This document shows, piece by piece, positions 11,201-26,400 of a stretch of 64,000 bases of DNA; position 1 is the first letter of the stretch; each line of letters starts with the position of its first letter. The notes beneath the pieces were generated by a model. The model was not told where the DNA came from. It saw only the letters and a program-made list of their open reading frames with translations, and ran no database searches. Source of the stretch: Melieria omissa (taxonomy: Eukaryota > Arthropoda > Insecta > Diptera > Ulidiidae); assembly GCA_963971225.1 (NCBI GenBank), contig OZ020268.1:52440404-52504403 (forward strand), given 5' to 3'. The position numbers and the translations under genes are program-made.

Positions 11201-13498
11201 TTACATATAGAATCATTTAGCTTGTCACTTGTTTATTGGTAGGATTGTTTATAATATGAATAGTTCTTTAGACAAATGAACAATGGAAAGCATTGTTTTA
11301 ATGCCTCGCAACACTAAAATAAAGTTCACTACACAGTTATTCTGTCTGCTTTGGTCTGCTCTGGATTCTGGAAATTGAGCACAAATTTAGCTTATCAAAA
11401 ATTACAAACTACACTCAATAAACAAGCAAAAAATGTCCATAAGTTATTTTTATTTTAAAGGTAATCACCGATCTCTTTATTATTGCTAAACGAGCGACAA
11501 AATCCATCCAAACAAAATCGTTAACAATAGCTACTACGACCACCTGCCATCACGAGACCCAAATACTTTCCATAAATTAGGTCAACATATATAAATTTTA
11601 TATTTTTCTTTTACGCCTTTGGCGTCTTATCAAAACGTATAATTTTCAAAACAAGCTCGAGTATGGCACAATTGATACGTTTTTCTTTAATTTTCATATC
11701 TATCTGAAGCATTGTTAAACAGAGAAATTTTTTATCTGCATAGTGTAAGCATTTTATTTCGTGCACTTTCCTTTCTTCGCTTGAATTTTCTTTTTTATTT
11801 TCGGCTCACTAACCGTTATCATTGGCAGCTGATAGCAATGCTTGAAGGCTGATTAAGTTTATAGTTCGATTTCAAGAAAGCGGCATTTCGTTCATTGTCT
11901 CAGTTTCTACAATACGAGTACAAGTTTTTGAACATAGTGTAGAAGGGAGTTAATATTTTTAAAGAAGAAGAACAGAACTGTTTAAAAGTATTTATTTTTT
12001 AATGAAGATGAATCAGAAAAAGAATAGAAATACTTCGAAGCTTGTGTTTGTGTAACTTAATGGAGCCATCACAGTAGAAAAGATGCTCTACGAGAGGAAA
12101 ATTATCAAAAAAACGCAAAACAGTTACAAAATCCCATGTCAGTTGAACTAAAATTGAGCTGAAATTATCAGCAACTTTTTGCCATTAACTAACTGCCGCA
12201 TATGATCAGAAATATTGCTAATTAGTTCGTTACTTAGGAACAACTCCTACTATCAACTTTGCATATATAGAGCGTTGATTAAAAGCTCATTAATATAATC
12301 CAACTTTTGGATATACTACTGTGTGTATATCCATATACGCAGTTTAAATAATGACTGATTAGAAAATTTATGTATACAACTATTTATGTTGATATCAGGG
12401 GCGGATTCACAAAAATATGTTGGAGGGAGTTTTAGAACTAATTCTTTAATATTCATAAAATGCCAAAAAATATATTTTAATTTGTATGTAGTTTCTGTAT
12501 GTAGTTAATATTTCGGGGGGTTTCAACCACCAAAATCCCCACCGCCTGAATCCGCCACTGGTTGATATACCACTTTATTATTTTTTCCTAATCTTGTAGC
12601 GTCTTTAACTAAAACATTCCCTAAAATCTCTAGAATTTTTCTTTCCCCAAGAACTAACGTTACATTCCGTCTTTGTGTGAGACACAGAACTGTTGTTTTT
12701 TTTTTGAAAAGGCTCTTTCTTTCTTTGTTTTTTAATTTGTTCACTTTAATTTTGTTTCTCACAATTACCGTTGTATATGTTTTGCTCCTTAAGCGTTTCA
12801 ATGCTGGGTCGATGTTTCCACCAATTGGACAAATTCATCCAGGCCACCAACTTTGATGGCTGCACCGCTGGTGCATTGCCGTTTGTCGTCTTCTTGCGCA
12901 TGCTGCTCGATTTTTTGCGCTTCTCGGCCAGCTTTGTGGCATTCAATTGCTCGACGCGTTGCAGCAGCTCTTGCACGCTGACCTGCAGTTCAGTAGCAAA
13001 GTTGCGCTCCTCCTGCAACTGCTGTTCCAGCTGTGCAACGCGCTGTTCCAGTTCGCCAATGCGTTGCGTACAGTTGGCTTCGCAAAATTCAAGTTGGCTG
13101 CGTTCGTGCCGGCGTTGTGCCGATGAGGACGAGGACGAATTGGACGACGTATTCGATTTGGATTCGTCCAGCAGTAGACGCGTCAGATCACGTGTGCTGG
13201 CGCTCTTTAGCAGCGTCAACTTGTTGCCGGCGCGTGGCTCCTTCAAGTAAATAACTGCTTCCTGCCGCGTGCGACCGCCAAAGTTGACGGCAACCAACTG
13301 TGTTTGCTGTTGTTGCGTGGTGCGCGTATAGCCGGGCGTACGATCGCGAAAACAGCTCATAATGGTCTTGTTGCGCCTGTTGTGGGCGGCGTTGCCGGCG
13401 GCACCGATTAGTATGCCCGCCGAATCCGGTGTGACTGGCGTGCCGGGAGTGACTGGCGTGGTGTTGTGGGGCGCTTGCATAATGGAATCGGTGCGCAT
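8297..13498 (-). CDS. Coiled-coil RhoGAP-domain protein
   Basis: Five exons on the minus strand: 12769-13498, 9006-9341, 8824-8929, 8567-8749 and 8297-8390, giving 482 residues with frame kept at every GT-AG junction. An in-frame TGA lies three codons upstream of ATG 13498, fixing the N-terminus. Residues 1-140 are low complexity (VTPGTPVTPD, polyQ, polyS). Residues about 143-195 form a heptad-rich coiled coil, and a basic stretch (KRKK..MRKK) follows. The linker RPSIETLKEQ and the RhoGAP domain (about 245-430) resemble the ARHGAP9/12/15/27 group. The arginine finger is R291 in GIYR; later conserved blocks are TGVLKLFLRE and LPEVNRDTMEYLFGH. The domain should stimulate GTP hydrolysis by a Rho/Rac/Cdc42 GTPase. 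No PH, WW or SH3 domain is visible. Drosophila RhoGAP1A is one possible orthologue but I cannot confirm it. The last exon adds a basic tail; reading through its donor would stop at once. Confidence 0.88.
10385..10895. mobile_element. piggyBac-type element, 507 bp
   Basis: It opens with CCCTTTCGACC at 10385 and closes with GGTCGAAAGGG at 10881-10891, an 11-bp perfect inverted repeat. TTAA follows immediately at 10892-10895; the left flank is ACAA, two changes from TTAA. Just inside the right end AAGTTGC and GCAACTT form a short stem. No transposase frame is present, so it is non-autonomous. The right end resembles that of the element at 4591. Confidence 0.7.
12388..12568. mobile_element. hAT-type MITE (copy 1), 165 bp, perfect 8-bp TSD
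   Basis: GTTGATAT flanks both sides (12388-12395 and 12561-12568). The element starts CAGGGGCGGATTCA and ends TGAATCCGCCACTG, inverted repeats with one mismatch. It is related to the copy at 31223-31382, sharing TTAATATTCATAAAATGCC internally. Confidence 0.9.
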
Positions 13499-16400
13499 AG
13501 TGTGCGCTCACAAAAGTACGAAACAAATTTACATACGCTTGCAAAATGTGTAAAGTACTAGCGTTGTTGTTGTTTGTTGTAGTTGTTGTTGATATGTTGC
13601 TTGCCCACTGTAGTAGAATGCTAGTGCGCTGGTGCTTATTTGAATGTGTATAAGTGTATGATGCATGCAAGCTGACGATATAACTTATCAGCTTTTGAGA
13701 GGAAAGGAGGGCAGCAAGCACTTTGAAGTGCAAGCTGCCACTAGCAGCTACTACAAAAGTCAATCAATGCGCCACTGTACAGCGCCCGCAAAACCACAGT
13801 GTAACGACGCAAATACATACATGTATTTGTTTTATTTGAATTTTATTTATTTTTTATTAGCGAGTTTGCATACAACGCGCGCGCGCAATTCGATACCGAT
13901 GCTGTTTCAATATGTGGCGACCAATCACAACAAATTCGCAGTATTACTAATTCGCTTGTCTCTATTGTTGTTGTTGTTTTTGTAAATACCAACATTTATT
14001 GCACTAAAAACGCGCAGCTTCTTGGACCGTCTGACGCCTAAGCGATGACCACAAATCCCGTCAAGAATCTCAACGCAAACGCTGTCCAACCAACTGTCAA
14101 TGGGCTCGTACACGCCACTCAACCGCAACTCGCAACTCACTGACGGAAAAACTCTCAGCAGTATTGAATATCTTTGCTGCGTCCGTCCTGCGGTAATCTT
14201 ATCTGCGCCCGAGCGCTGAGCGACGATTTTATCAATCGAATGCGGATCGAAGCAAGCATAGAGTACGAGCGGAGCGTTGGCCATCGAGCGAGTTGGTGAT
14301 GCTCTTGCTGGTGCTATGAGTGGTGCTCGCTCACTCTGACCAGACGCTCGGCGCTGTGCTGTGTGTTGTGGGCGCTATTCGTTGTTCGCTGCCGCGCCCC
14401 ACTCATTGCCAGTTATAAATCGAAGTTTTATTATTACTCACACCAAATATTTAGCGAATGAAAATTTTAATAATAACAACAACAACAATACGATCATGAT
14501 AAGCCATAAAGTTGGACTTAATTGTATTGGCTGTTAGTTGTGGCCTCCAGACGGTGCGCTACTAATTGAATTGTCATGCGGAAAATAGAAATATTTAAAA
14601 ATAATAAAAATTTGTAAAGTAGGTTTAAATTGTTAATAGTTCGGCATAAATGTTTTAAGAATAAATGAATAATCTTCAAATTAAATAATTAATTATGTAA
14701 ACGAATAAGTTAACTCTTGGAGCTGCGTTTAATTAATTGAAATGTATTGTCACATATAGAATTCTAAAGCTGATTGACATAATTGGAGTAGTTAAAACTA
14801 CGAGAAGTTGTTAAGTGATGTTAGGAGCGCTTGAGGCAGAAATTGGAGTGGTTGAAAAGTTAGGTTAGGCACTTTTTAGAAGGAAGATGGCTTCATTGCA
14901 AAAAAGGCTGTGCATTGGAGCCCACTAGCAGAGGTGCACCGCCCAGTGTGCCTCAAAAGGTGTTTAGAAATTGAGTTGATCGGGACACTCACTCAACTCA
15001 GGTTAAGTTGACAGAAGCTGAAAGCAGTTGCCCAAAACCGATTCAAGTGTCGCACAGGCCTGTTAAACCTTCTGCCTGTCCTTTGCTCAAAATTGCGTTC
15101 GCTGTCTTTTGGGGTCAGAATGACCCCAACCAATTATTATTGATGGGGACAATGCACTGCGACCAAGAAGATCTATTGTGCCCCTGTACCCCAACCAAAC
15201 GGTTATATAATTTACTGACAAAACATGAAGAAATGTTACACATAAATAACAAAAGAAAAGGGGAAAGCCCCGAAAAGGCGTTTTCTCGATTTGTTATTGG
15301 GTTGTAAGCGCGATCAACACTAAATAACACAGTAAACTTTAGTAAACTTTGATGTAGGAGTTGTAAAACCAATTTCGGAATTTATTTTTGGTTAAATATT
15401 TTTATAGTTATCTATTTTTTATTTATCAGTAAATATCATAATTTATCAGTTATTATTATTGTTTTAGTAATTTGTGTATTTTTTTAATCAGTTTTTATTA
15501 GTTTTTGATTCAGCAATCTGAATAACAACAATATTTCTGAATGTTACTGTTAATTCAGTTTTTGGATTTAAAGACATAGTCAAAGTGCCTTGGGTCCAAA
15601 ATCCAAGTCGAATAACATAAAATTGGAAAAATATAGCAGATAATAACAAAAACTAATGAAAGTAAACCTATATACCTATTATATTAAAAAAACATGAAAT
15701 TAGTTAAAATTTCAAAGCACAAAATTAAAATTTTAAAAATTAACGAATAAACTTTTATTGGAAAGCATTAATACATTGAGTTTGTACAATGTGAAGAAGA
15801 TATTTTGAAATAAATGCTTAAGTTTTTTCTTTCCAATTAACTTTTGCAACAGTTGCTTCCTTTCGAAGTTAATTTAATGCTTTTTAATGATTATTTGTCT
15901 ATTATAAGAACATTTAATGAGTTTTTAAATATCTTTGAGTTTATTTAAAGTTAAAATTAGACTTAATTACTCTAAGATATATTTGCACTTTTGGCCATTC
16001 TGTAATACATTTGATAGTTTTTGAAATTTATTTGCTGTTTTCTAAAATTATCTTTAAATAATTAATAATAATAATTATAAATAATTAATATAATAATTTT
16101 TCGGATACTCAAAACTGTTTGTCATCTTGTGTATTATATAAAAAATTGTTTTTGCCTGTTGTTGAAGGGTTAAAAACCTTCAACACATTTTCTTTTACTA
16201 TATTCAAGTCTGCCCACAGGTGGCAACTACGCTGAACATTCAAGACATTTGACATTTCCCATCCACCAGTTGCATTCACTTTATATGCTTTTGCATTCTA
16301 TTCGTTGAGAAAAGTGCATTTGTTGACTAATTAAGCGAATAAACGTGCATAAAACTAGAAAAAGATAAATTTTTGTCATAAGACAAAACGTGTAGATACC

Positions 16401-16822
16401 ATAAGAAAATTGCAAAAGGTAATTGCTGCTGAAGGAATCAAAACACACATAGAAATTACCTCACTCACTACGCAGCAACAAAAAGAACAGTAACGGAATT
16501 GCACATCATTCAAGGGCGAAACAGCTGAGTGCGACAAGAAAATATAAAAAAAAAACCGCAACGCAAAACAAGCAATTGTAAGTTGTAGTAATTACAATTG
16601 TTGCAAGCAAAACTGCATAACAGGTAAGTGTAAAAAAAAAACAGTAGCACATTCAGTTTAGCGGCTACATAATACTTTAATCTTATCTACAGCACAGGAC
16701 TGCTGCACGTCCACCACTGCCGCTGCTGATAAGCGTGTCAACACACTGTCTGCGTGTCAGCGCTATAGTGTAGCGCCGCGTATACAAATTTGGGGTTGAA
16801 ATTTGTTTTATTTTTTCTTAAT
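13499..16822. other. Divergent spacer between the RhoGAP and thioredoxin genes
   Basis: About 13.5-14.4 kb is GC-richer and holds (GTT)n-type runs; it is probably the RhoGAP promoter and 5' UTR. An open frame of 119 codons on the minus strand at 13925-14284 has no recognisable homology and ends in an (AAC)n run, so it is not called. A probable piggyBac-type element spans about 15067-16169. The last 600 bases likely hold the thioredoxin promoter and 5' UTR. Confidence 0.6.
15063..16173. mobile_element. Probable piggyBac-type element, about 1.1 kb (weak)
   Basis: TTAA at 15063-15066 is followed by ACCTTC, and GAAGGG at 16164-16169 is followed by TTAA. The ends match only over a few bases. A perfect palindrome TTGGGGTCA-GAA-TGACCCCAA lies about 45 bases inside the left end, in the same subterminal position as the palindrome of the 4591 element. 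No transposase frame is visible. The right border could instead be a separate small palindrome. Confidence 0.4.
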
Positions 16823-17503
16823 ATGCTGAAAATTGCCGCACAAGGCGTAGCGCCGCGCCTGGTCATTGGTTGTCTGGTGAGCAGTGCGCAGAGCAGCTGT
16901 CAAACTGTGGCGCCTGCGGTAGCCACAGCCACCCAAAAGTGCCTGTCGCAGTCGCAGCACTGTCAGCGCAAAGTCGATGTGAAGAATCACTATGAATTCG
17001 ATCAGAAGGTAAGTGATACTTGCGGCAGAATAGAAAGTGGTGATGGTGATGGCGCTTTGCAGTCCAGACGTTGGAATTATGTAATTGCTGTCATTGTCAC
17101 TGAAAATATGCTTCATGCTAAAATAATAAAATTTTGTTTAACTTATAAATAGTAAGTAAAAACCCTTGGAATTTCATTGCAGGTCATTAACAGCGACAAT
17201 CCGGTGATTGTGAACTTTCACGCCGAGTGGTGTGATCCTTGCAAAATACTTACACCAAAAATGAACGAATTGCTGGACGATTCGGAGGACATTGATTTGG
17301 CTGTCATCGATGTGGACAGTAATGCAGATCTGGTGGCAACGTTCGAAGTGAAGGCTGTGCCCGCAGTGCTGGCTTTTCGCAATGGCGTTGTGGTGGACAA
17401 GTTCATTGGGTTGGTTGATGCAAATAGCATAGAGGAGCTGATCAACAAGCTGAAGCGCAAGAAACAGAACGAAAAAACCGCCACGGCTGAGCAGTCCAAA
17501 TGA
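16823..17503 (+). CDS. Mitochondrial-type thioredoxin
   Basis: Exons 16823-17008 and 17183-17503 (phase 0) encode 168 residues. The first 60 residues are rich in A, S, Q and basic residues without acidic ones (MLKIAAQGVAPRLVIG at the start), as expected of a mitochondrial targeting peptide. The thioredoxin fold follows: VIVNFHAEW, the redox pair C79-D-P-C82, the VDVDSN-type strand and the cis-proline loop VKAVPAV. A charged lysine-rich tail closes the protein. It should reduce disulfides in the mitochondrial matrix with a thioredoxin reductase. The central Gly of the classical WCGPC is Asp here; from memory some fly mitochondrial thioredoxins show the same change. The start is the only ATG in frame after the upstream GTG. 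The gene is convergent with AMPKalpha. Confidence 0.92.
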
Positions 17504-19248
17504 AGCAGACAGCTGTACTTAAGTCGAAGAATATTAAAAAAAATTAAGTGAACGATTAGAGAAAACAAAAACGCATTGAAATTACGTTAGGATTGGAATC
17601 TTGGTTTATTCAGAATTTAATTGTTAAAATTTCATATATTCTGCATAACATAGTTATTATTCATTTGTATTTCTTTTTGTGATTTGCCTATGCTTTGCTA
17701 CTCAGCTACTCGCATAGTGGACACGCACACTTATAATGTGGACAATAATTTTGTATTAATTGTAAGTCAAAAAGCGAATTTCGAGCTAGTTATGATATTA
17801 ATTAAATAAAAAATCGATACATATTGTAGCTATTAGCAACATTATAACAAAGAAAACGTTTTCTCCTTACATGTGAATGCATTTCGTATTGTTTCATTTG
17901 AAAAAAAAAACTACTTGAAAATATAAAATTTGCACGACTGAGCACAAAGACACTTGCCGCCGTTTTGGTTAGTCCCTCGATTGCATTGTGCTGATAATTT
18001 CGATTCAAGTTGCTTAGGAAAGTAAAAATATACACTAAGACATTTTTTTAAGTATCGCACGATTCCAGAAAAGCATTTAAATTTTGATATATTCATTGCA
18101 AAGTTTAATAAAACCAGCTCTCATTCAGCTGACAGCAAAATTTATCCGACACATTAATCTTGACTACAGATTTCTGTAGATTTTTTTAATTTAATGCCAA
18201 AGAAATTTGAGTTAGCAGTGACATTTCGTTTGCCGCCATTAAAACCTGGCACCAGTTACACTGAAATTTTGAAAATTATTTGATTTGAATTGTATAAAAT
18301 TTTTCTAAGAAGTTATATTTAGATTTTCTAAGATATTTAGATTTGGTTTTCCAAATACTTTCGTTGAATATCGAGGCCTGAATAAGTGGTTTAATTTCAG
18401 TAAAATCACAAAAAATAATTAACTACACACATGACACAATTTCGGCTGTTGTTACATTAATTGGATTTAAGATAAATTAGATGAAGCAGAAGTGCCAAGT
18501 AGTCACATGGCAGCGCGAAATTCGGAAACATTTTTTTGTAATATATTTAGTAAAAGCTTATTTACTCCATGAGAAAAATATGCACTTTCTAATCAGATTT
18601 GGGTTAAAACTGTTGTTTAATTGGTCAACATGGCACCCTCCTTCTGTATATACAGTAAAATTGAAATCAAAAAGTTCTAAACTTCTGAGCGTATGTAAAA
18701 TCCAGTTTGCAGTTAGTATTCTCGTACTTTATTTCTCAAGCCGTCTCTTTACAGAATCAATACTTAACATGTTAGCATAGATGAATATCATAGAAAATCG
18801 ACGACTGTTGTTAAAAGCGATTTTGAAAAGCGCCTTCGCTACTGCGCCCACACTTCTGTTCGCCAGTGACCATTAAAAATATTCGTTACAATTATGTTAC
18901 ATTTCGCCGAAAATTTTCAACAACTATCTAACTGAGAGCGCCTTTCCCGCTTCGGGTCCGTGTCACGCTGTCAGTTTCATTGGGATTACTCTCACGTAGT
19001 CGTTGGCACAATAAGTACCCGCTCGCTGGCACAGTTGGCGGCTTAGCCGCACCACTCGCTTACTATTCCTACGCTGGTGCTCTCAAATGCCCACCGAAAC
19101 GCCTCAATGAACAACAATAAAATATATAATAAACTGTTAAAAAAGAAAACAAATAAAGGTTGTAGCTTCTGTATCCGTTTTGCCACTGCCACCCGCTGTT
19201 TGCAGGCTATGAACTGTACTTTCTTTTCGAATCTGTCGCTAGCTTCGT
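17504..19248. other. Convergent spacer: 3' UTRs of the thioredoxin gene and AMPKalpha
   Basis: No gene, transposon end or RNA gene is visible. On the minus strand the 3' UTR of AMPKalpha occupies the right side. A TTTATT at about 18728 (AATAAA in the minus sense) could be its poly(A) signal. Confidence 0.55.
17805..17810 (+). terminator. Candidate poly(A) signal of the thioredoxin gene
   Basis: AATAAA about 300 bases after the stop codon is the first canonical signal downstream. Confidence 0.45.
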
Positions 19249-22909
<3,661 letters not shown>

Positions 22910-23401
22910 ATGCGTTGTACGTCGCAATTTGCGCCTGCGCGGCGTGCGCTGCTGCTGCTGGTGCTCACATTTGTTGGCAGCCTGGTGGCTGGTGCGAACA
23001 CTACTCATGCGCCGCTGGAGGATGAGTCATTTCTGACGCATCCGCCCGCGCATTACCTGAGCAACGAGGAGATTAGCGCGCTGTTTGCCAAGCTGCAGGA
23101 TCTCCATCCGCAGCTGGCGCGCAAATACAGCATTGGCAAGACAGTACAGGGGCGTCAGATGTACGCGCTGGCACTGAGCGCTGCCAGCAAAGACAGCAAA
23201 CAGCGCGATCTGCTGCGTCCCATGGTCAAGCTGAGCGCCAACATACGCGGCGACGAGGCGCTGGGCCGGCAGATGCTGCTCTTCCTGGCGCAGTACCTGA
23301 CAGCGAACTATGCGACATTGTCGGAGGTGCAGCAACTGCTCAACACCACCGAGCTGCATCTGCTGCCCAGCTGCAATCCGGACGGCTATGCTAAGGCAAA
23401 G
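22910..23401 (+). CDS. svr: svr alternative first exon 1A (predicted inactive first domain)
   Basis: 164 codons from ATG 22910 to a gtgagt donor. The frame is open upstream to 22820 but only from GTG. The hydrophobic core [18 protein letters not shown] is a signal peptide. The rest is the N-terminal half of CP domain 1 (DESFLTHPP... to [10 protein letters not shown]). The zinc-binding HxxE reads R-G-D-E: the His is replaced by Arg ([11 protein letters not shown]). Since this His is a zinc ligand in active M14 enzymes, forms starting with 1A should have a non-catalytic first domain. It lies 12 kb upstream of 1B. Confidence 0.92.
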
Positions 23402-26400
23402 GTGAGTACGCAGCACTATCTCTGACTTGCATTTACATTTTCAGATTTCAGTAATATTTGTTGTTGCCAATTTGTGAACTTTTTCTTAAGTTTTGTGTGG
23501 CAAAAAAATGAGACGTGCCGTCGCGTAAATGAAACTTTAAACCAGATGTTGGCGAAGGTATAGAACTAATCGCGTAAACACTGCAACGCTGACAACGTGT
23601 CGTTTCTAGTAGAGGGCGCAGTGTTCTGCGGGGAGCGGCACCGGCGATAATGAAAACACCGCAAATACATTTGTTTCTACTGTGGTTGCTCAGTAGTTCT
23701 TAAACTGAAACAAACGCAATTTGTTGTTGTGCTGACAATGAGTAGCAGCGCGGAAAGGCTTTCAAATCAATGCTTTATAAGTATAGATATATGTAAAATT
23801 AACATTTAAATGGCTTTCTCGGAATAAATGGCTATTAGTTTAAACACTTATTGCAGTTTGCTCTTTAGTTGATCAGTACAATGAAATCGTTGGCTGCAGT
23901 TAAGTTTGAGGTTAGATTGAGCCAGGTGCTGCGCGAGCGAATCACACTTAAGCCATTTTGGCGCTTCAGGGCGTCATGAGGCAATTTGCAAGCTGCATTC
24001 TGCCCTATTAAAACAAATTATTTTTCAGAATTTGTTCTTGCTATCAGTTGGTAAATACAAATCAGCACACACAGCACATGCGAATCTGCTGTGATCTGGG
24101 GTTATCTGCCATTCCTGCCAGACACAAAGTGCTTGATTCTGTTTCAAATCTGTTTTCTACTAATTTCGGCAAATTAAATTGCAACTATGAAATAGAAAGT
24201 GAAATTTACGAGCCATCAAAACTTAAATCACCGCCAGAAAGTGCAGAAAGCGAAAGGCAAAAAATATGCAAAAGAAATTTGAATGCGTGCGCTTTGCAAT
24301 ATTAAGTCAAAACTTAAAAATACTGAAAAAAATTCAATGCAAATTAGAACAAATTTCAAATATGCTGATTTCATGGGTGAAATTTTACACTCAAGCCAAG
24401 AACACAGAGTAGTAACCAAAAGAAATGTTAGCTGCGTCAACTGGTGAAACAAAATCGCATTGTAATAGTTGAGCGAATTTGGTGAACAACTTCAACTCGA
24501 CCCAATTAATTGTACACTGGCATTGGAAAAGTGTCAAAACTGTATTTTTGTGTTTTGGATTAAAACTCATTCTTTTGTTTCTTGAATTGATCGACCAAAA
24601 ATCGAATTACCAATGGGATGACTCAACAAAAACATAACTACGCATTGGCTAAAAAAAGTAAAGAATAAAATTAAAACTTTTCTTTTCATTCCTTACTACT
24701 TTGAACTGGTTCAACCAAAAATCGCATTACTAATGGGATGACCCAACAAAAACTGCATGCATAACTATGCGCTGGCTTAAAAATTAACAAAAGATTATTA
24801 ATTTATTAATAATTACTTAATAAAATTTAATTAATTAATAATTAATTAATTTATTTATTAATTAATTAATACAATTTAATTAATAAATAAATTAATTAAT
24901 TATTAATGAATTTATTAATAATTAATTATTAATTTATTTAATAATTAGCTAATAAAAATCAATAAAAATTAATTAATAATTAATTAAAAAAATATCAGTT
25001 TTAGGAAATATAAATTCAGTCAAATTCATTCAGTATAAGTCATTCAACTAATCAAATTATGATGAATTTAACAAAAATTGTAAAACAAAAACATACAATA
25101 ACTTCAGATCTTAAAAATTTAATATCAGAAAAGTAAAAAAAAAATATAAAAAATAAATTCCATCAGAAAAACAGACATCAACAGTTACCAATTAATCAAA
25201 ACATACATGTTCGTTGTCATTTGTAACTTCAATTTTGCTATTCCCTGCTTTTTCTGTCAATAAGTTGTACAAACAATAACAACAACAACAACATCGACTG
25301 TTACCACCAAAGTGAATTGGTTGCAGTGATTCACGCGTGTTGACATTTAAAAACTTGTTCATATTTTTATATAAATAAAATTTCAGCGATGATAATAATA
25401 ACAATAACAACAGTAACAACAAGACAACCTACTGGCGATTACTCAGCTTATGCGGCAATGACTTTGAAGAGGTATCGCTGCCGGCGTCACATTTGTTCCG
25501 CAAATTGTAGTGGCGCATCTGATGTGGAAGCGTCATGGCACACGTTTCAGTGGTAGCAATTACAATAACAACAACAAACACAGTATCTGCCACCTCTGTC
25601 TCAAGTAGCCACTTAAGCGTACCGCACAACTCACTGAGTGTTAAATGTGCGGGGGTGCCGAGCCGTTGAGCTGACGCCTTAAATATTTCTTCTTTTGTTT
25701 CTGACGCGTTTTTGCCGGCACTTGAGCATAAACTACAATGCAAAATGAGAGGAAATAAAACCAAAGAAAAACAAAACAAAAAACAACAACAGCAACGTAC
25801 TCATAATTGATTCAAGTTCATTGGTTTCCGTTGCTGTCGTTGCCATTGACGCTATTTTTCATAGTGGTTGTTGACGCTTCTGCTTTACGATTTCATTCAC
25901 AACTTTACATTTGGCCCGTTTGAGGCAAATGTACATACTCTGACGACCGATAAGCCGGCAACAATGTTGGCCATCACGCGTCTGCAACACCCGCACGCGC
26001 TTCATACATGGCGCCCGTCTGGCTCGGCGCCTAATAAAACGCTTTCGAGGCCGCCCTTTACGTTGAGCGCGTGTTTGTTCACTTAGGGTTTCTTGTGTTT
26101 AATTATTTTTTCTTTGTGTTTGATTTTGCTGAATTTATTAGTGTGATGTTTTTTTGTTGGTTTACTTTAATCCAAAATAATTAATATCTCTTCTTTCTTC
26201 AATCTCTACTTTTCAGTAAATTTCGTGTAAGTGGGTTTGATTTTCTGCAAGACAAAATACATGATGTCATTATCTGTATTTATTAAAAACCAAATTCTTT
26301 GACCGAAAAAAAGGCGTATTTGGGTCAGATGCCAAGATTTTCGATTGTTTTGAACCAAAAATTCGTTAAGCTTTCCCTCTGTATTTCCTGCACAACATTC

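Larger units (their letters stand above)
9342..12768 (-). other. First intron of the RhoGAP gene (3.4 kb)
   Basis: It joins the coiled-coil exon to the RhoGAP exon; the split codon is GAC. It contains a piggyBac-type element (10385-10891) and a hAT-type MITE (12396-12560). The rest is unremarkable AT-rich DNA with no exon that I can support. Confidence 0.75.

Noticed and set aside
13925..14284. 119-codon open frame upstream of the RhoGAP gene
   Set aside because: Ends in an (AAC)n run and shows no homology. Most likely 5' UTR or spacer.
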